DNA from: Anopheles merus
Taxonomy: Eukaryota > Arthropoda > Insecta > Diptera > Culicidae
Assembly: GCF_017562075.2 (NCBI RefSeq)
Contig: NC_054084.1
Span: 6,303,501 to 6,367,500 of the forward strand
Direction of reading: 5' to 3'
Length of the DNA stretch: 64,000 nt
Shown here: one piece after another, positions 1 to 9,932 of the stretch
Numbering within the stretch: the first letter of the stretch is position 1
How the letters are laid out: each line of letters starts with the position of its first letter
Notes under the pieces: generated by a model
What the model saw: the letters and a program-made list of their open reading frames with translations, nothing else
Databases searched by the model: none
What the model was told of the DNA's origin: nothing
Position numbers and translations under genes: made by a program

Positions 1-374
1 GTGTGTGTGCTTGTACGGTCAGTGGATTTTTGTGTTTTGTTTGGCTGAATATTTTATTTTTGTATGTTTTTTAAGTTTTTTTTGTCAATTTTGTTGCTTT
101 TTGCCATGATCCATTGTGCATTGTTTCATATTTTGCTATTGTTTTTTTTGTATCGCTTACCCCTCGGCTAAGTAAACATGCACTTCTTAAAGGATTAGCC
201 AGGTAAATGGGCAACGAAGAGGGCATTGGTACCAGCCGCACAGAACAACACAAAATTTGCTGCATCTACTACACACACCTTTACATATAACACTGATAAC
301 ACCTTTTACACAATTGCTTACCACCAACTGTTACCACCACAATACACTATTAGCATGACCTTTTAACGATGCAG
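1..374 (+). other. Myb: Myb intron (3' part)
   Basis: The window opens inside a T-rich stretch with a short GT run at its very start and no plausible coding exon. It ends in the acceptor at 371-374 (GCAG), which feeds the first visible Myb exon in phase 0. The Myb DNA-binding repeats are not in the window and must lie upstream. No RNA gene was recognised here. Confidence 0.7.
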
Positions 375-1820
375 GCGCACTATACCGACCAGCAGCAGCA
401 GCAGCAGCAGCAACAGGGGGCGGTTGGGAATGCAGGCGGTGGTCAGGGCAATCATGCGCACGCAGGCCAGGACGGTAATGCGCGCGGCGGTACGGACAAA
501 ATGCACCTCATGTCACCGTCCATTACCCCCATCAAACCGTTGCCGTTCTCCCCGAGCCAATTCCTGAACTCTCCCAGCCTGAACGTGTCCTTCGATCAGC
601 TTCCCGCCAGTACGCCCGTCAAACGAGCGGCAGTTAAAGTATGTTTTCTGTTTGTTTCTTGCTTTTTCCTGTGTTTGTTTGGTATAATTGTAATGCTCTT
701 GTATCTAACACTTTGCAATAAGCGCTGGAAAGACTTTCTAAATGGTGGCCATATTCTCCTAATTAATGTTTATACTCCTTTTTGTGTGTGTGTGTTGTTT
801 CGGGTGCACAACAGAACGACACTAGTCTGTTAAGCACGCCAGTTCCAGCGAAGGATGTGTCGATCAAGATGGAAGCGAAGAAGGATCAGGAGAAGGCAGC
901 TGAAAATGAAGAGGATGGCAAAACGAAAACACCGCTAAAGGAGAGCGGCAAACCTGTGCCGATCGAACCGCGCACGCCGACACCGTTCAAGAACGCAATG
1001 GCCGAGCTGGGAAAGAGACGTTCCGAAATGTGAGTTGTCTGCTTGCTACTCGCAAAAAAAATTTGTTTTATAATGGCGGAAAATCCTTTCACCCCTTCAG
1101 CTACATCCCACCGAGTCCGGCACGTATCGGCGAGGACATTGCGGAGATCATGAACCAAGAGCAGGCAAGCGAAACTTCCTCCACGCTGGCAAGTGGCAGC
1201 GACACATCGGCTGGCAACAAAACGGTCATCAGCAACAATGGCAGTGGCACGCAAACGACCGATTCGAAGGAAAACACGCTTCCCTCGCGAAGCGGACAGG
1301 TGTCGCCGCGCATGAACAAGAAAGCGTCCTCCTCCTCCGTCTTTTCGCAGCAGTGGGAAAATTCGGACATGAGCTTCTTTGCAGAAACGCCGGTAAGTGG
1401 ATGGGGAGGAGGAAGCTCTATAAAGATTTATTTTATGTTTATTGTCTTTTATGTTTTTGTCTTCCTGCAGAGCAAGTCGCTTATCTCGGACTCGGGTGTG
1501 ACGCTGTCGCCCTCGTTGCGCGATCCGTTGCGTGAAGCAGAGCTCCTGCTCGACGGTAACGAGGGTGGCAAGGAATCATCGGCCAAAAAGTCCACCGTCA
1601 AGTCACCGGTGGTAAGTTAAAAGCCCGTACTTTATCCCTTTCCAAGCGCCCCTAACCTAACAACCTCTTTTTTTTCTCCTTATTTTTGCAGCCCGTCGAC
1701 CCGAAATGGGAAAAGTTTGCATGCGGCAAGACGCGCGATCACATGATCGTTTCGCAGCAAGCACACAGCTGCCTGAAAAAGACATCGCTCCAGCCACGAT
1801 CGTTGAATTTCTACAAGTAG
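375..1820 (+). CDS. Myb: Myb transcription factor, C-terminal half (5' partial)
   Basis: Animal Myb (B-Myb type) is the DNA-binding subunit of the Myb-MuvB/dREAM complex, which drives G2/M genes in the nucleus. Five exons fit: 375-638, 815-1029, 1101-1392, 1471-1611 and 1692-1820. All junctions are GT-AG and phase-consistent, giving 346 codons before TAG. After a polyQ run (nine Gln), the motif TPIKPLPFSPSQFLNSPSL matches the conserved Myb C-terminal block, and TPTPFKNAMAELG matches the B-Myb TPTPFKNALEKYG block. The last exon carries WEKFACGKTRDHMIVSQQA, equivalent to the conserved WKTVACGGTRDQL tail. An ATG at 369 is in frame, but it lies within a credible splice acceptor, so it is probably not a start. 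The N-terminal R1R2R3 repeats are outside the window. The region between blocks is Ser/Thr-rich and probably disordered, with many SP/TP sites of the kind cyclin-dependent kinases use in this family. Confidence 0.92.
390..416 (+). repeat. CAG/CAA trinucleotide run coding polyglutamine in Myb
   Basis: Nine consecutive glutamine codons (eight CAG, then one CAA followed by CAG reading) lie near the start of the first visible Myb exon. Such runs are often length-polymorphic. No function can be read from the sequence. Confidence 0.85.
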
Positions 1821-3545
1821 ATGACGATTGACACACACACAAACACACGTGCGTGGTGTTGCTGATGTCCCCCTTTTTTGTGCAAAAGCAATCGATTTGA
1901 AATGGGTAGAATCGTTGCTCTTTAAACCTTAAGTTAAGTGTTAGGACAGCGGTACAGCAGCGTGTGCATCGTGCGCGTGGTTAACGTTAAGAAACGATTC
2001 TTCCTCCCGCGAGGTCGTATTCTTCTGGTGGTTAGTTTAGACGGGGGGAATTGGGGAAAAGGGACACGCAGAGCGGGGCACGCGTTGCTCTCTTACCTAA
2101 ACTCCGCAACGGAGAGTTTTGGTAGAGGGCATCTAAAGTAGGAAGTAAGCGTTTTGAAACTAACCAAAAACCTCACCCTTAGCTAATAAGAAGCTAACTA
2201 CTAACAAGCTCTTTTTTTACTGTACAGCGAACAAGTTCGTACAAGGAAAGATAGTACACACACACATACACACAAACAAAGGTACCATCATACAGTCAAG
2301 CATTAGGAAGGCGTAGTAGTAGTAGTACACATTTTACGATGGCATATATTTTGAACGATAGATAGATATATATATTTTTTGCTTCTTAAAGATTCCTTAA
2401 ATGCGCTACAACACAGCAGGGAGCGGGAGGCAGCTTTTACATTTTGTCCCCCCGTTTTTTGATACACTTTTTTGACACACCGGATTTACAACTTTTGTCC
2501 CCTTTTTTCCTCAAAATTAATTTAACATAGGTATACAATACACTGCTTTTGTTATGACTTTTATATTTGTAAAATCCTTTTTGCGTTATTTTTTGGCCAG
2601 GACAATTTTGGATGACTTTTTTTTTTGGAAAAGACGACGATACAGGACACATTGACGATAGGAGCAAACGTTTATTATTTTATTATTTTTATTATTTGCT
2701 GTCAAAAGAAGGGATACGTTTTGTTCGACAGGAATTATATTGTAAAAATCCAGAAGAAAAAAACAATCATACTGTACATTGTTAGCCAGTCAGTGCGCGT
2801 GCAGGGGTTCCTTTTTTCGAGCCATGTAGGGCAAAATTGTGAGGACACAGTAATAGCGCAGATTGTAAACGTAAACACTATTTTAGAACCGTCGAAAGGT
2901 ATAGTACATGTAAGCTCGGAGGAAAAAAAACAGATATTTTGAATAAAGTACTTCTTTGTATTTGCCCTCAAAGTACAAAGTGGATTTGTTTATGTTAGTC
3001 TGGACGAATGGTGGCATACTTCGATAAACATTTTGATTGGGCCAGTACAAATGCATTTATTTCTTTTACCATTTGCTTGAAATCTCTTATCGAGTGTGAA
3101 ACTCCTAAAGAGAAATAACCGCGATTTTTTAAGCTGATAAAGTAAAGTAAGCGTAAAGTTCTTGCAAAACAAAGCAGCGACGCTTGAGCGTAAACAATTT
3201 TGAAAAGTAACGGTTTTGCCCGTGTATCGTATACACCTTGGGCAGTAACAATGGATGGTAGGCAGTTTGATTATGTGAGATCTTTGCATCGATAAGAAAC
3301 TTTATATTAAAATGAAGCATGACTTACTTGAAAAATTAAAAACTTTAAGCGATTCATTACATTTTTCATCTTTTTACACATGGAAGATCCCTGCAGGACC
3401 AATCATATATACTCACCTTGGTCTCACCGGGCGCGGTATGTTGCTTGGGAAATGTTTACAAAACAAACCCGCTCCGCAGCATCACAATTTCCCGCTCAAA
3501 AGTGTTTGTTTGCGTGTTTAGTTTCTGTTCCTGTCCGGCTGCACG
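1821..3545 (+). other. Myb 3' UTR and Myb-RNASEH2B intergenic DNA
   Basis: This AT-rich stretch has no ORF of convincing composition on either strand. The Myb 3' UTR probably runs to about 2.96 kb, where an AATAAA lies at 2942-2947. The remainder up to 3545 would hold the RNASEH2B promoter and 5' UTR. A DRE-like ATCGATA sits at 3288-3294, about 250 bp before the RNASEH2B start; its use is a guess. Confidence 0.6.
2942..2947 (+). terminator. Poly(A) signal AATAAA, probably Myb
   Basis: A canonical AATAAA about 1.1 kb downstream of the Myb stop, followed within 20 nt by a T-rich tract. It is the first clear signal after the Myb stop. Confidence 0.5.
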
Positions 3546-4488
3546 ATGTCCGCGAATAAATTCTTTTTTGTGTTTAAAGGTAGGCCCAATTGGAATCATT
3601 TTTGCCACTGCACTGTTGTTGCTAAAACCCATTTTCTTGATTTTTCTTTTTTTTTTGTTTGCAGATTCCCTGATCGAAAGCGATGACGCCAGCATGAGCA
3701 TCGTGTCGCTGCGCAATCCTGCGACAAGACACGCAACCAAGTATCTATTCCGGCGCAGCTCGAAGAAGCCGTGCAGTCTGTACGAAGTGAACTGCTTCAA
3801 CGAGCAGCATCGCTCCTGGTTCATCAACGAATCTGTTTGCTCGAACGGCAAAATCTTCTTACCCACACCGATCGATCCGCTGTTTCTCGTGCTGCCCTAT
3901 TTGGTGGAGCATTGTAGCGAACGGGCGGTGCCGTTGGATCAAATCCTGATAGACGATAAATTCCCATGCACCTCGCAGCTTGCCGAGGTGCTGCCAGCGG
4001 ATCGTTTGAGCTTGATAGCGGATGAAAAGCGTGCCGGTTCAATTCTTGCATTGAAGTACAACGAAACGAAAGCACTGGAATGGCTAGTGAGTAAGTGCCA
4101 TCGGTTGAGCAAAGTGATCGGTACGGAGGAAGGTCCAACGGCACGATCACTGAACTACATCAAGGAAGAGAAGGAAAATGAGAAAGATGAGGACGAGAAG
4201 AGCACACTGCATACGGCACTCGGAATCGTGAGTGATTATCTTTCGCTCGAGTTCGGGCGGAAACTTTCGGTGGCGCTGGGATTCCCCGAGGATGAAAACA
4301 TCTCCAAGAAGCGCAAATCCGTGGTCGATCTGGAATCGGCCGTGGTGAAGCGGATTAAAAAGGAGGAAAATCACGATACAACCCCCATAAAGCTGCCAGC
4401 GGCTGAAAAGAAGGTCTCTGCCAAGGCGAAAGCGCTAGCCAAGGCGGCCAGTGGGTCGAAGAGTATTTCTAGCTTCTTTAAAAAATAA
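3546..4488 (+). CDS. RNASEH2B: Ribonuclease H2 subunit B
   Basis: This is the accessory subunit of trimeric RNase H2, which removes ribonucleotides from genomic DNA and RNA-DNA hybrids in the nucleus; subunit B links the complex to PCNA. Two exons: 3546-3579 (12 codons, the last split) and 3665-4488, joined by an 85-bp intron, giving 285 aa. The motif NEQHRSWFINESVCSNGKI followed by TPIDPLFLVLPYLVEH matches the vertebrate block KHHSWFINQSV...TPVDPLFLLLHYL. LDQILIDDKFP, the acidic linker and ALAKAASGSKSISSFF also align with the human protein. Residues 277-283 (K-S-I-S-S-F-F) form the C-terminal PIP box, with Lys-rich flanks. The start at 3546 is favoured because exon 1 adds the expected beta-strand (FFFVFKD). 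The length is close to the human 312 aa. The gene converges on Snapin, with only 150 bp between stop codons. Confidence 0.95.
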
Positions 4489-4638
4489 AATCCCCCTCCG
4501 TGTGTTGGGTGTGTTACGTTAAAATCATTATTATTACGTTACATTAGTGCGGAAAGCAATGGCCTCTTTGTGGATGGAGGAAAGTAATGGCTACGAGGAA
4601 TAGTAAATACATAATTCTTTGGTTCGGTGTGTGCCTCT

Positions 4639-5025
4639 TTATGTGCCGGGTACGGGTGCTTGCAGTTCCTGCTGCTGGCACAGCGTCACTAGCCGCTCCT
4701 GCGCACCCTGCAGAATGTTCATTATCACAACGACCTTCTGCTTTACGCGCACCATACGCTTGAAGTATTCGTGCAGCACGGGATCGTTCTCGAAGTTGAG
4801 ATTCTTCATCTCACCGGACAGTTCTTCCAGCTGCTGGCGCAGTTCGCTCTGTGTTTTGCTTGCCCCGCGGATGTTGTTTTCCAGATCGTCAATCACTGGT
4901 TTGAAGAGCCGGAAGAAGCCCTCCGCCAGGATGTCCCGGGTCGGGTTTTCGCACAGATTCTCCGTGTTGTCCGTCCGCTCGTCGTCGATCGATGTGAGCG
5001 AACTGTCCGAATGATCGTCGGCCAT
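4639..5025 (-). CDS. Snapin: Snapin (BLOC-1/BORC and SNARE-associated protein)
   Basis: Snapin is a small coiled-coil protein. It is a subunit of BLOC-1 (lysosome-related organelle biogenesis) and BORC (lysosome positioning), and it contacts SNAP-25 in synaptic vesicle release. A single uninterrupted exon encodes 128 aa. The N-terminus is acidic and Ser/Thr-rich. NPTRDILAEGFFRLFKPVI (residues about 27-45) matches the insect Snapin signature NPTRDILAEG and the human GRDLFAEGLLEFLRPAV. The rest (about 48-118) is a helical coiled coil whose VVVIMNILQGAQERL equals the human VVLVNNILQNAQERL. The protein is slightly shorter than human Snapin (136 aa) and lacks the Arg-rich tail. It is transcribed divergently from hoip across a roughly 590-bp shared promoter and converges on RNASEH2B. 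Confidence 0.95.
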   Translation of the reverse strand: MADDHSDSSLTSIDDERTDNTENLCENPTRDILAEGFFRLFKPVIDDLENNIRGASKTQSELRQQLEELSGEMKNLNFENDPVLHEYFKRMVRVKQKVVVIMNILQGAQERLVTLCQQQELQAPVPGT

Positions 5026-5617
5026 CGTGGGTGGGAATGTTTCTGCACAAGAATATTACTTGTAGTTGAATAATAGAGCAAATAAGCAAGGATTCATTCG
5101 GCGACGGCGACCGAAATTCACCTTTTTGGAAAAAGGGGAGATTTTTTCCACTGTTTGTTGTTATTTGTTATCAGTTGTTTGACATTTCTGAACCATTAGC
5201 ATGAGGTGTATACGATAAGCTGTGCTGAAATGTGAAAGCAACGCAGTTGACGTTACAGGTATGCCCAAATCACTGCTTGCTTTAACTGCTTTTTAATGAT
5301 TAACAACTTAATTATAATGTAAAAAACACTTTAATAAATATTATTTCCCCAAAAATCCTCCTTCGATGAGAAATATTTGGTTTCGCTTTTGGCAGAACAC
5401 GTGCGAAAGAGATAGAGGGCGCCACTGGCACTCGCTGTGTCCCAACCTGTCAAAACTCCGAGCCGAAACCACGCGGTTTCCCATCGCTTGTTATTCATCT
5501 AGCGTTTGCGGCCAATGAAGCTAGCAGCCGAGGCTTAGAAAAACAAATATTGTAAATATATCCACTTTCCTCAACAAATTCACCTGAATTGTGACCAAAA
5601 ACCAGCAAAGCATTAAA
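5026..5617. promoter_or_regulatory. Shared upstream region of Snapin and hoip
   Basis: These 592 bp separate two divergent start codons and must contain both promoters and 5' UTRs, unless there are distant untranslated exons. A perfect E-box (CACGTG) lies at 5398-5403. No TATA box is evident near either start. Bidirectional function is inferred from layout only. Confidence 0.5.
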
Positions 5618-6159
5618 ATGGTGAGTAAATTAAGCTGTTTCATAGTGAATTTAGGTGATATTTCACCCCGAAAGACGCTTGCAAAGGGTATCTTGTGAAA
5701 CCGCGTGGTTTTTGCCTCGCGCTACCGGTGTACGGTGACTAATTCTCCTTATCTCTGTTGCACCCCTTTACTCCACAGACTGAAGAGGTTAACCCGAAGG
5801 CATACCCTCTGGCCGAACAGGCCCTCACCAGCAAGATCATGACGCTGATCCAGCAGGCGGTCAACTACAAGCAGCTGCGTCGCGGCGCTAACGAAGCCAC
5901 CAAGACGCTGAACCGTGGGCTGTCGGAGTTCATCGTGATGGCGGCGGATGCGGAGCCGATCGAAATCATTCTGCATCTTCCGCTGCTGTGCGAGGACAAG
6001 AACGTGCCGTACGTGTTTGTGCGCTCCAAGCAGGCGCTGGGCCGTGCGTGCGGAGTGTCGCGCCCGATCGTCGCCTGCTCCGTCACGATCGACGAAGGTT
6101 CGCAGCTGAAATCTCAGATTGTATCAATCCAGCAGGAGATCGAGCGTCTGCTCGTTTAA
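5618..6159 (+). CDS. hoip: SNU13 / 15.5K / NHP2-like protein 1 (hoi-polloi)
   Basis: This is a kink-turn RNA-binding protein of the L7Ae/L30e/S12e/Gadd45 family. It nucleates the U4 snRNP in the spliceosome and all box C/D snoRNPs. Two exons: 5618-5620, which is only the ATG, and 5779-6159, giving 127 aa, the typical length. The conserved RGANEATKTLNRG (about residues 36-48) is the k-turn recognition helix. EFIVMAADAEPIEIILHLP, LCEDKNVPYVFV and ACGVSRPIVACSVT are near-invariant family blocks. The 158-bp intron opens immediately after the start codon with GTGAGT and ends in CTCCACAG. A box C/D or H/ACA snoRNA was looked for in the intron and not seen. The gene is head-to-head with Snapin and converges on Larp7, with about 270 bp between stops. 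Confidence 0.97.
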
Positions 6160-6392
6160 GGTTAGGGTCCTTTCGGGAGGAAGGGACAAAGTACAAAGAA
6201 GAGTGTATTACCGAACGCATTTTATTCGATTGTGAGGGAAGATGTATTTCAAAGTGGAAGGAGAGAGTGCGGATAACCTATAAAACTAAGGATTTACGGA
6301 GTTGATCCGTAAAACACGCACAAAACCCGCCTTGTCGTTGGCCTCAGTCAGAAAGAAATTTGGTGTGTAGTCTTCATTGCTGTTAAATTCAC

Positions 6393-6398
6393 TTTATT
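6393..6398 (-). terminator. Poly(A) signal for Larp7 (TTTATT on + strand)
   Basis: AATAAA on the minus strand, about 32 nt beyond the Larp7 stop codon. This implies a very short 3' UTR. Confidence 0.6.
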
Positions 6399-6429
6399 TC
6401 GCCAGAATCCCACCAAGGTCGTTTGTGCA

Positions 6430-8325
6430 TTATTCATCGTCATCATCGAACTTAATGTGACTGTTTATCTTACGAATCAACTTCGTACGCCCTCGAATGC
6501 GCTCCGTCTTGACGCGCTTGTTCAGCTTGTCCTCCCGGTCGCGCATCATCTTGTCCCAGTACTGCTGCTCCTGCTCGCCGCTCAGTATCTGCGCGCTGTG
6601 CTCCGCCGAGCAGTACTCCTTCACGAGCGCAACGGCCGACGCGGGCGTATCGACGCGCACGAACGCCTCGAAGTCGCCCTCCTTCAGGTCAATATACTTC
6701 ACGTACGGGTACTGCTTCAGCTCGGCCCGGAAATCCTTCACATCGACGCACGGTTCGCGAAACTTTATGCTCACGATCAGACCGGGCTCGAACGAAAAGA
6801 GCGGCCGCTTTGCCGTGGCCGCACTCTCCTCGGCCGCTTCCGGCTGAAGCAGGTGGTTGCCAGTACCGTCCTGCTCGCCGTGCTCCTCGTCCTCCTCAAC
6901 CGGCATGGCGCCGTAGAAATTTACCCTCGGGGAGGATTTGATCGATTTGATCGCAATTCCACCGCTCGGATGGGAAGCAATCGTCTTCGGATGGCCACCC
7001 CGCTGATGATGATGGTGATGATGAGGATGCTTGTCCGTCTGGTGGAACAAGCGCTTCAACTTTTTTGCCTCTTCCTTTTGCAGGTTGAGATACTTGTTTC
7101 TCAGCCGGCGCCATTCTTTCCTGTGGAGGGATAAGAGAAGGGGACAATCAATTCAGCCGCCATACAGTTCCACTTTCGCTACTCACTTGGTCATTATTTT
7201 GAGCTCGTAAACCTTATCGTCCAGCTGTAGCTCTTTCTTGATGATGCTGCAACCCTTCCTTTGGCGGCATTTCTTCTTTCCAGTGTCCTGTTTCACATCC
7301 TGCCCATCGCCCTTTGCTTGGTCCGTCCCATCCTTGTTATCCTGCTCTCCGACGGGCTCTTCCTGATCCGACTGGAACTCTTCTTCGCTTGCTGGCTCAA
7401 CCTTCTGTCCATTTGCTTCCCGATCCGACTGCTGATCGTCCTGTGTGTCATCGTCCTCGTCACTCGTTGGGTCGATTTTGTGTCTCTTTGCTGGTGGTTC
7501 GTCACCATCCTCCTCGCGCTTGTTACCATCGTCTTCAGCCATCGAACCGGTGGACGATTCTATCGGCTTCTCCATCTCAGCACCCTGTTCGGCTTTCGTT
7601 TCGCCAGAGCCTTCACCGTGCTGCGTTCCCTTTTCCGGTTCGTACGTCTTGATGCTTGCCATCTTGGCCGGATCCGTCGTTTCGTACGCCAGCACACCGC
7701 CAAACGTTTGGAACGCTTTCAGCGCCTTCTGCACACTCGCCTCCTCGTCGAACTCCACAAAGCCAAACTCTTTGATTTTGCCCGAGTTGCGAAACTTGGG
7801 CAGCGATACGTACGCCACCGTGCCGTAGCTGGAAAACACATTCCGCACCCAATCGTGGTCCGCTTTCGGTGGCAAACTTTCCACGTAGATCGTACACTCT
7901 TCGCTGTTGGCCTTCACCACAACCTCCGTCTTGCGGCGCACCTTCGCCCGATCGTCGGAAAGCTCCAGCAGGGTGGAATTTTTCAACGCATTCGCTATCT
8001 CGTCGACGTTCGTAGTGAGGGCTTTGATTTTGTTGAACTTTAAAAACTCTTCCAGTGGAATGACTGTTGGGTATGGAAGGGAGAGAAAGGTTGAAATTAG
8101 ACGATAATACAGGGTAATCGGATGGATACGAATCTTACATGGCCCATTCCGCATCAGCTGTCCCATGTAACGGTCTTTGGTCAGGTTAGCGTCGGAGAAG
8201 TAAAATTCTATCTGCTTGCGAATCGAGTTGAACTTGTGCTTGCTCCGGTGGCGTCCCTTTGCCTTCGCCACAGCCTTATCCTTTTCGGCATCTTTCCCAG
8301 CATTTGTCTTTTCCAGCGATTCCAT
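6430..8325 (-). CDS. Larp7: La-related protein 7 (7SK snRNP protein)
   Basis: LARP7 binds the 3' end of 7SK RNA and stabilises the P-TEFb-sequestering snRNP in the nucleus. It also assists U6 modification in animals. Three exons on the minus strand, 8139-8325, 7187-8063 and 6430-7120, are phase-consistent and give 584 aa. The La motif spans about residues 30-107 (QIEFYFSDANLTKDRYM, then FIPLEEFLKFNKIKALT). RRM1 spans about 118-187, with RNP2 TIYVESL and RNP1 KEFGFVEF. A long acidic, low-complexity linker follows. The exon junction IMTKKEWRRLRNKYLNLQKE matches human VMSKQEWKEYKKEYLQLQKE. The C-terminal xRRM spans about 463-572, with YIDLKEGDFEAFVR, ILSGEQEQQYWDKM and the HIKF tail. A His-rich run sits near residues 386-393. 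Length and domain order fit the human protein (582 aa). The start is the first ATG, and no earlier in-frame one was found. Confidence 0.96.
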
Positions 8326-8728
8326 ACTGAACTAAAACGAGGTGGAAAATTATCCGCTTTTCCGGTACCGCGTATGTTTGGGGTTTGTTTATGTTTATAC
8401 AATTCCTGCCGGTGAGAGTATTTCACGCACAGCAGCACGACAGCAGTGCTGCCAGACAGGACGTACAGTGCTGTACAGTGGGCGACAAACGTTTGACAAT
8501 TGGCTAAATCAGTTGGCTTTCAAAGCGCCGCGGTGTGATTTTCTCCATATTCGTTCGCTAATTTCAGTGTTTAATCGTGTCTGTGTTTAAAGGAAATATT
8601 TTTGCAATTTATTGTTAAATGTTGTGATTTGTGATGTGTTTTCAAGTTATCTTACAAAAAACAGTAAATTCCTCTTACTAATTACTTATCCGGCAACACT
8701 AGCAAGAACGGAAAAAGCAATGCGAATT

Positions 8729-9256
8729 CTACGCTCTTCGTTGTGCCGACATCCTCATAATTCTCAAGGTAATCTGGTCCATGGCGGTCAGTACCAGATC
8801 TCCGAAAGGTCTTGTAGTTAGTCCGTGCTGGAAGGGTCGCTGAACACCTGCCTGGTGGGACATATGAGCCTGGCATTCCAAGGACATGCCCCGGCGAATG
8901 GCTCTGCAAGTTCGTAATAAATCCCTCACCTTCTCAAGCCTTCTACGATCGATGATTGTTTCGGGGATGAGATGGTCCAGGACATGTGTCCTTAAGATAC
9001 CAGAAGCAATGTACAACAGACCATATATTGTTGGGGTTTTGGAAATGCGCAGTAGGCGCTTCCTTAGATACGCTTGTGCAATGCGTCGTCCTCGGATAGT
9101 AGATTCTCTTCTGCCATCTTGAGGCTGTTGTTGGTGATCATTCTGCTGTAATTTCGTGAAGGTTCTTGAAGCCAAACAATGCAAACACTCCGCCGGGTAA
9201 GTTCCTTTTACACTATTTATTTGTTCCATTGCTCTAACCGCAATACTTAATAACAA
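8729..9256 (-). other. Unassigned 175-codon ORF, doubtful
   Basis: An uninterrupted minus-strand frame, Arg-rich and Leu-rich (about one residue in seven is Arg), with no recognised domain, signal peptide or membrane span. A plus-strand frame (8886-9122) is also open across the same DNA, so chance or a decayed coding relic is as likely as a gene. It begins upstream of any obvious promoter and has no splice partner that improves it. It could be a remnant of a mobile element or an exon of an unannotated gene. Confidence 0.15.
9216..9221 (-). terminator. Candidate poly(A) signal of the CRAL-TRIO gene
   Basis: Minus-strand AATAAA about 710 nt past the stop codon at 9933. It is the nearest canonical hexamer I found on that strand. 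Confidence 0.3.
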
Positions 9257-9932
9257 TATTTTAAAAAAAAGTGGGATAATTTAACCTACGTTCACTTTTC
9301 TCTTCGCACACAGTCTCTCTCATGATGATGCAGCAAAGAACTGTACAAGCAAACGAAGCTGTTTAGCCCTTCTGCTGCTAAAGTAAATATAGCTATCACG
9401 CCTGTTTCGAAAGGAAAAATCGTATCACACCTTTTTTGCCTTCTGCTTCGTTTTAGTAGAATTTGTTCACTATCTAGGTAAATAATTGATAGATATTGCA
9501 AGCGCCGTATTCTGATCTTTTTGTACCCAATTTGACTTCTAAGTAGTAGCGACCGGTTAGCTAAGCTAACGCGTGTGCAGTTTTTGTGCTTCCCGTGAAT
9601 CCCGAAACCCTTCCGTGTGTAGCGATAGCGGCATTAAACCTAAAACTCCTATCCGGATCCGCACGGGGTGTGAATGTGTAGAGAACGTTCTTTAGTAGTA
9701 GTAGTAGAGCTTAAGTGCCTTGGGAGGGGGGGAAGTGGGGTAAATCGTTGCAGTTAATGGAATATGTAAGCAATCACATGGCGAGCAAACCCCGCTGGCG
9801 CCTTTGCCGCAGATGAAGTAAGAGTCTTTTTTTTCCTTTTTGTAAGTTAACATCGCCACCTGGCTGTCTCCGTCGGGTCTCCGCAGAGTACCGAACGCCT
9901 ATCACCTTCCCTGTGCTCCCATGCGACCCATA

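Larger units (their letters stand above)
8326..9932. other. Intergenic DNA between Larp7 and the CRAL-TRIO gene
   Basis: The right part probably includes the 3' UTR of the minus-strand CRAL-TRIO gene; a minus-strand AATAAA lies at 9216-9221. The left part (8326-8600) should hold the Larp7 promoter. A 175-codon minus-strand ORF at 8729-9256 is Arg-rich (see findings); no family was recognised and it overlaps an open plus-strand frame. Confidence 0.5.

Noticed and set aside
5621..5778. Possible snoRNA in the hoip intron
   Set aside because: No paired C (RUGAUGA) and D (CUGA) boxes or H/ACA layout was visible.
6457..7134. 225-codon plus-strand ORF over Larp7 exon 3
   Set aside because: It is the antisense shadow of the Larp7 xRRM exon and has no domain of its own.
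7261..8043. 260-codon plus-strand ORF over Larp7 exon 2
   Set aside because: Hydrophobic-looking frame created by the antisense of the acidic linker; Larp7 on the other strand explains the DNA.
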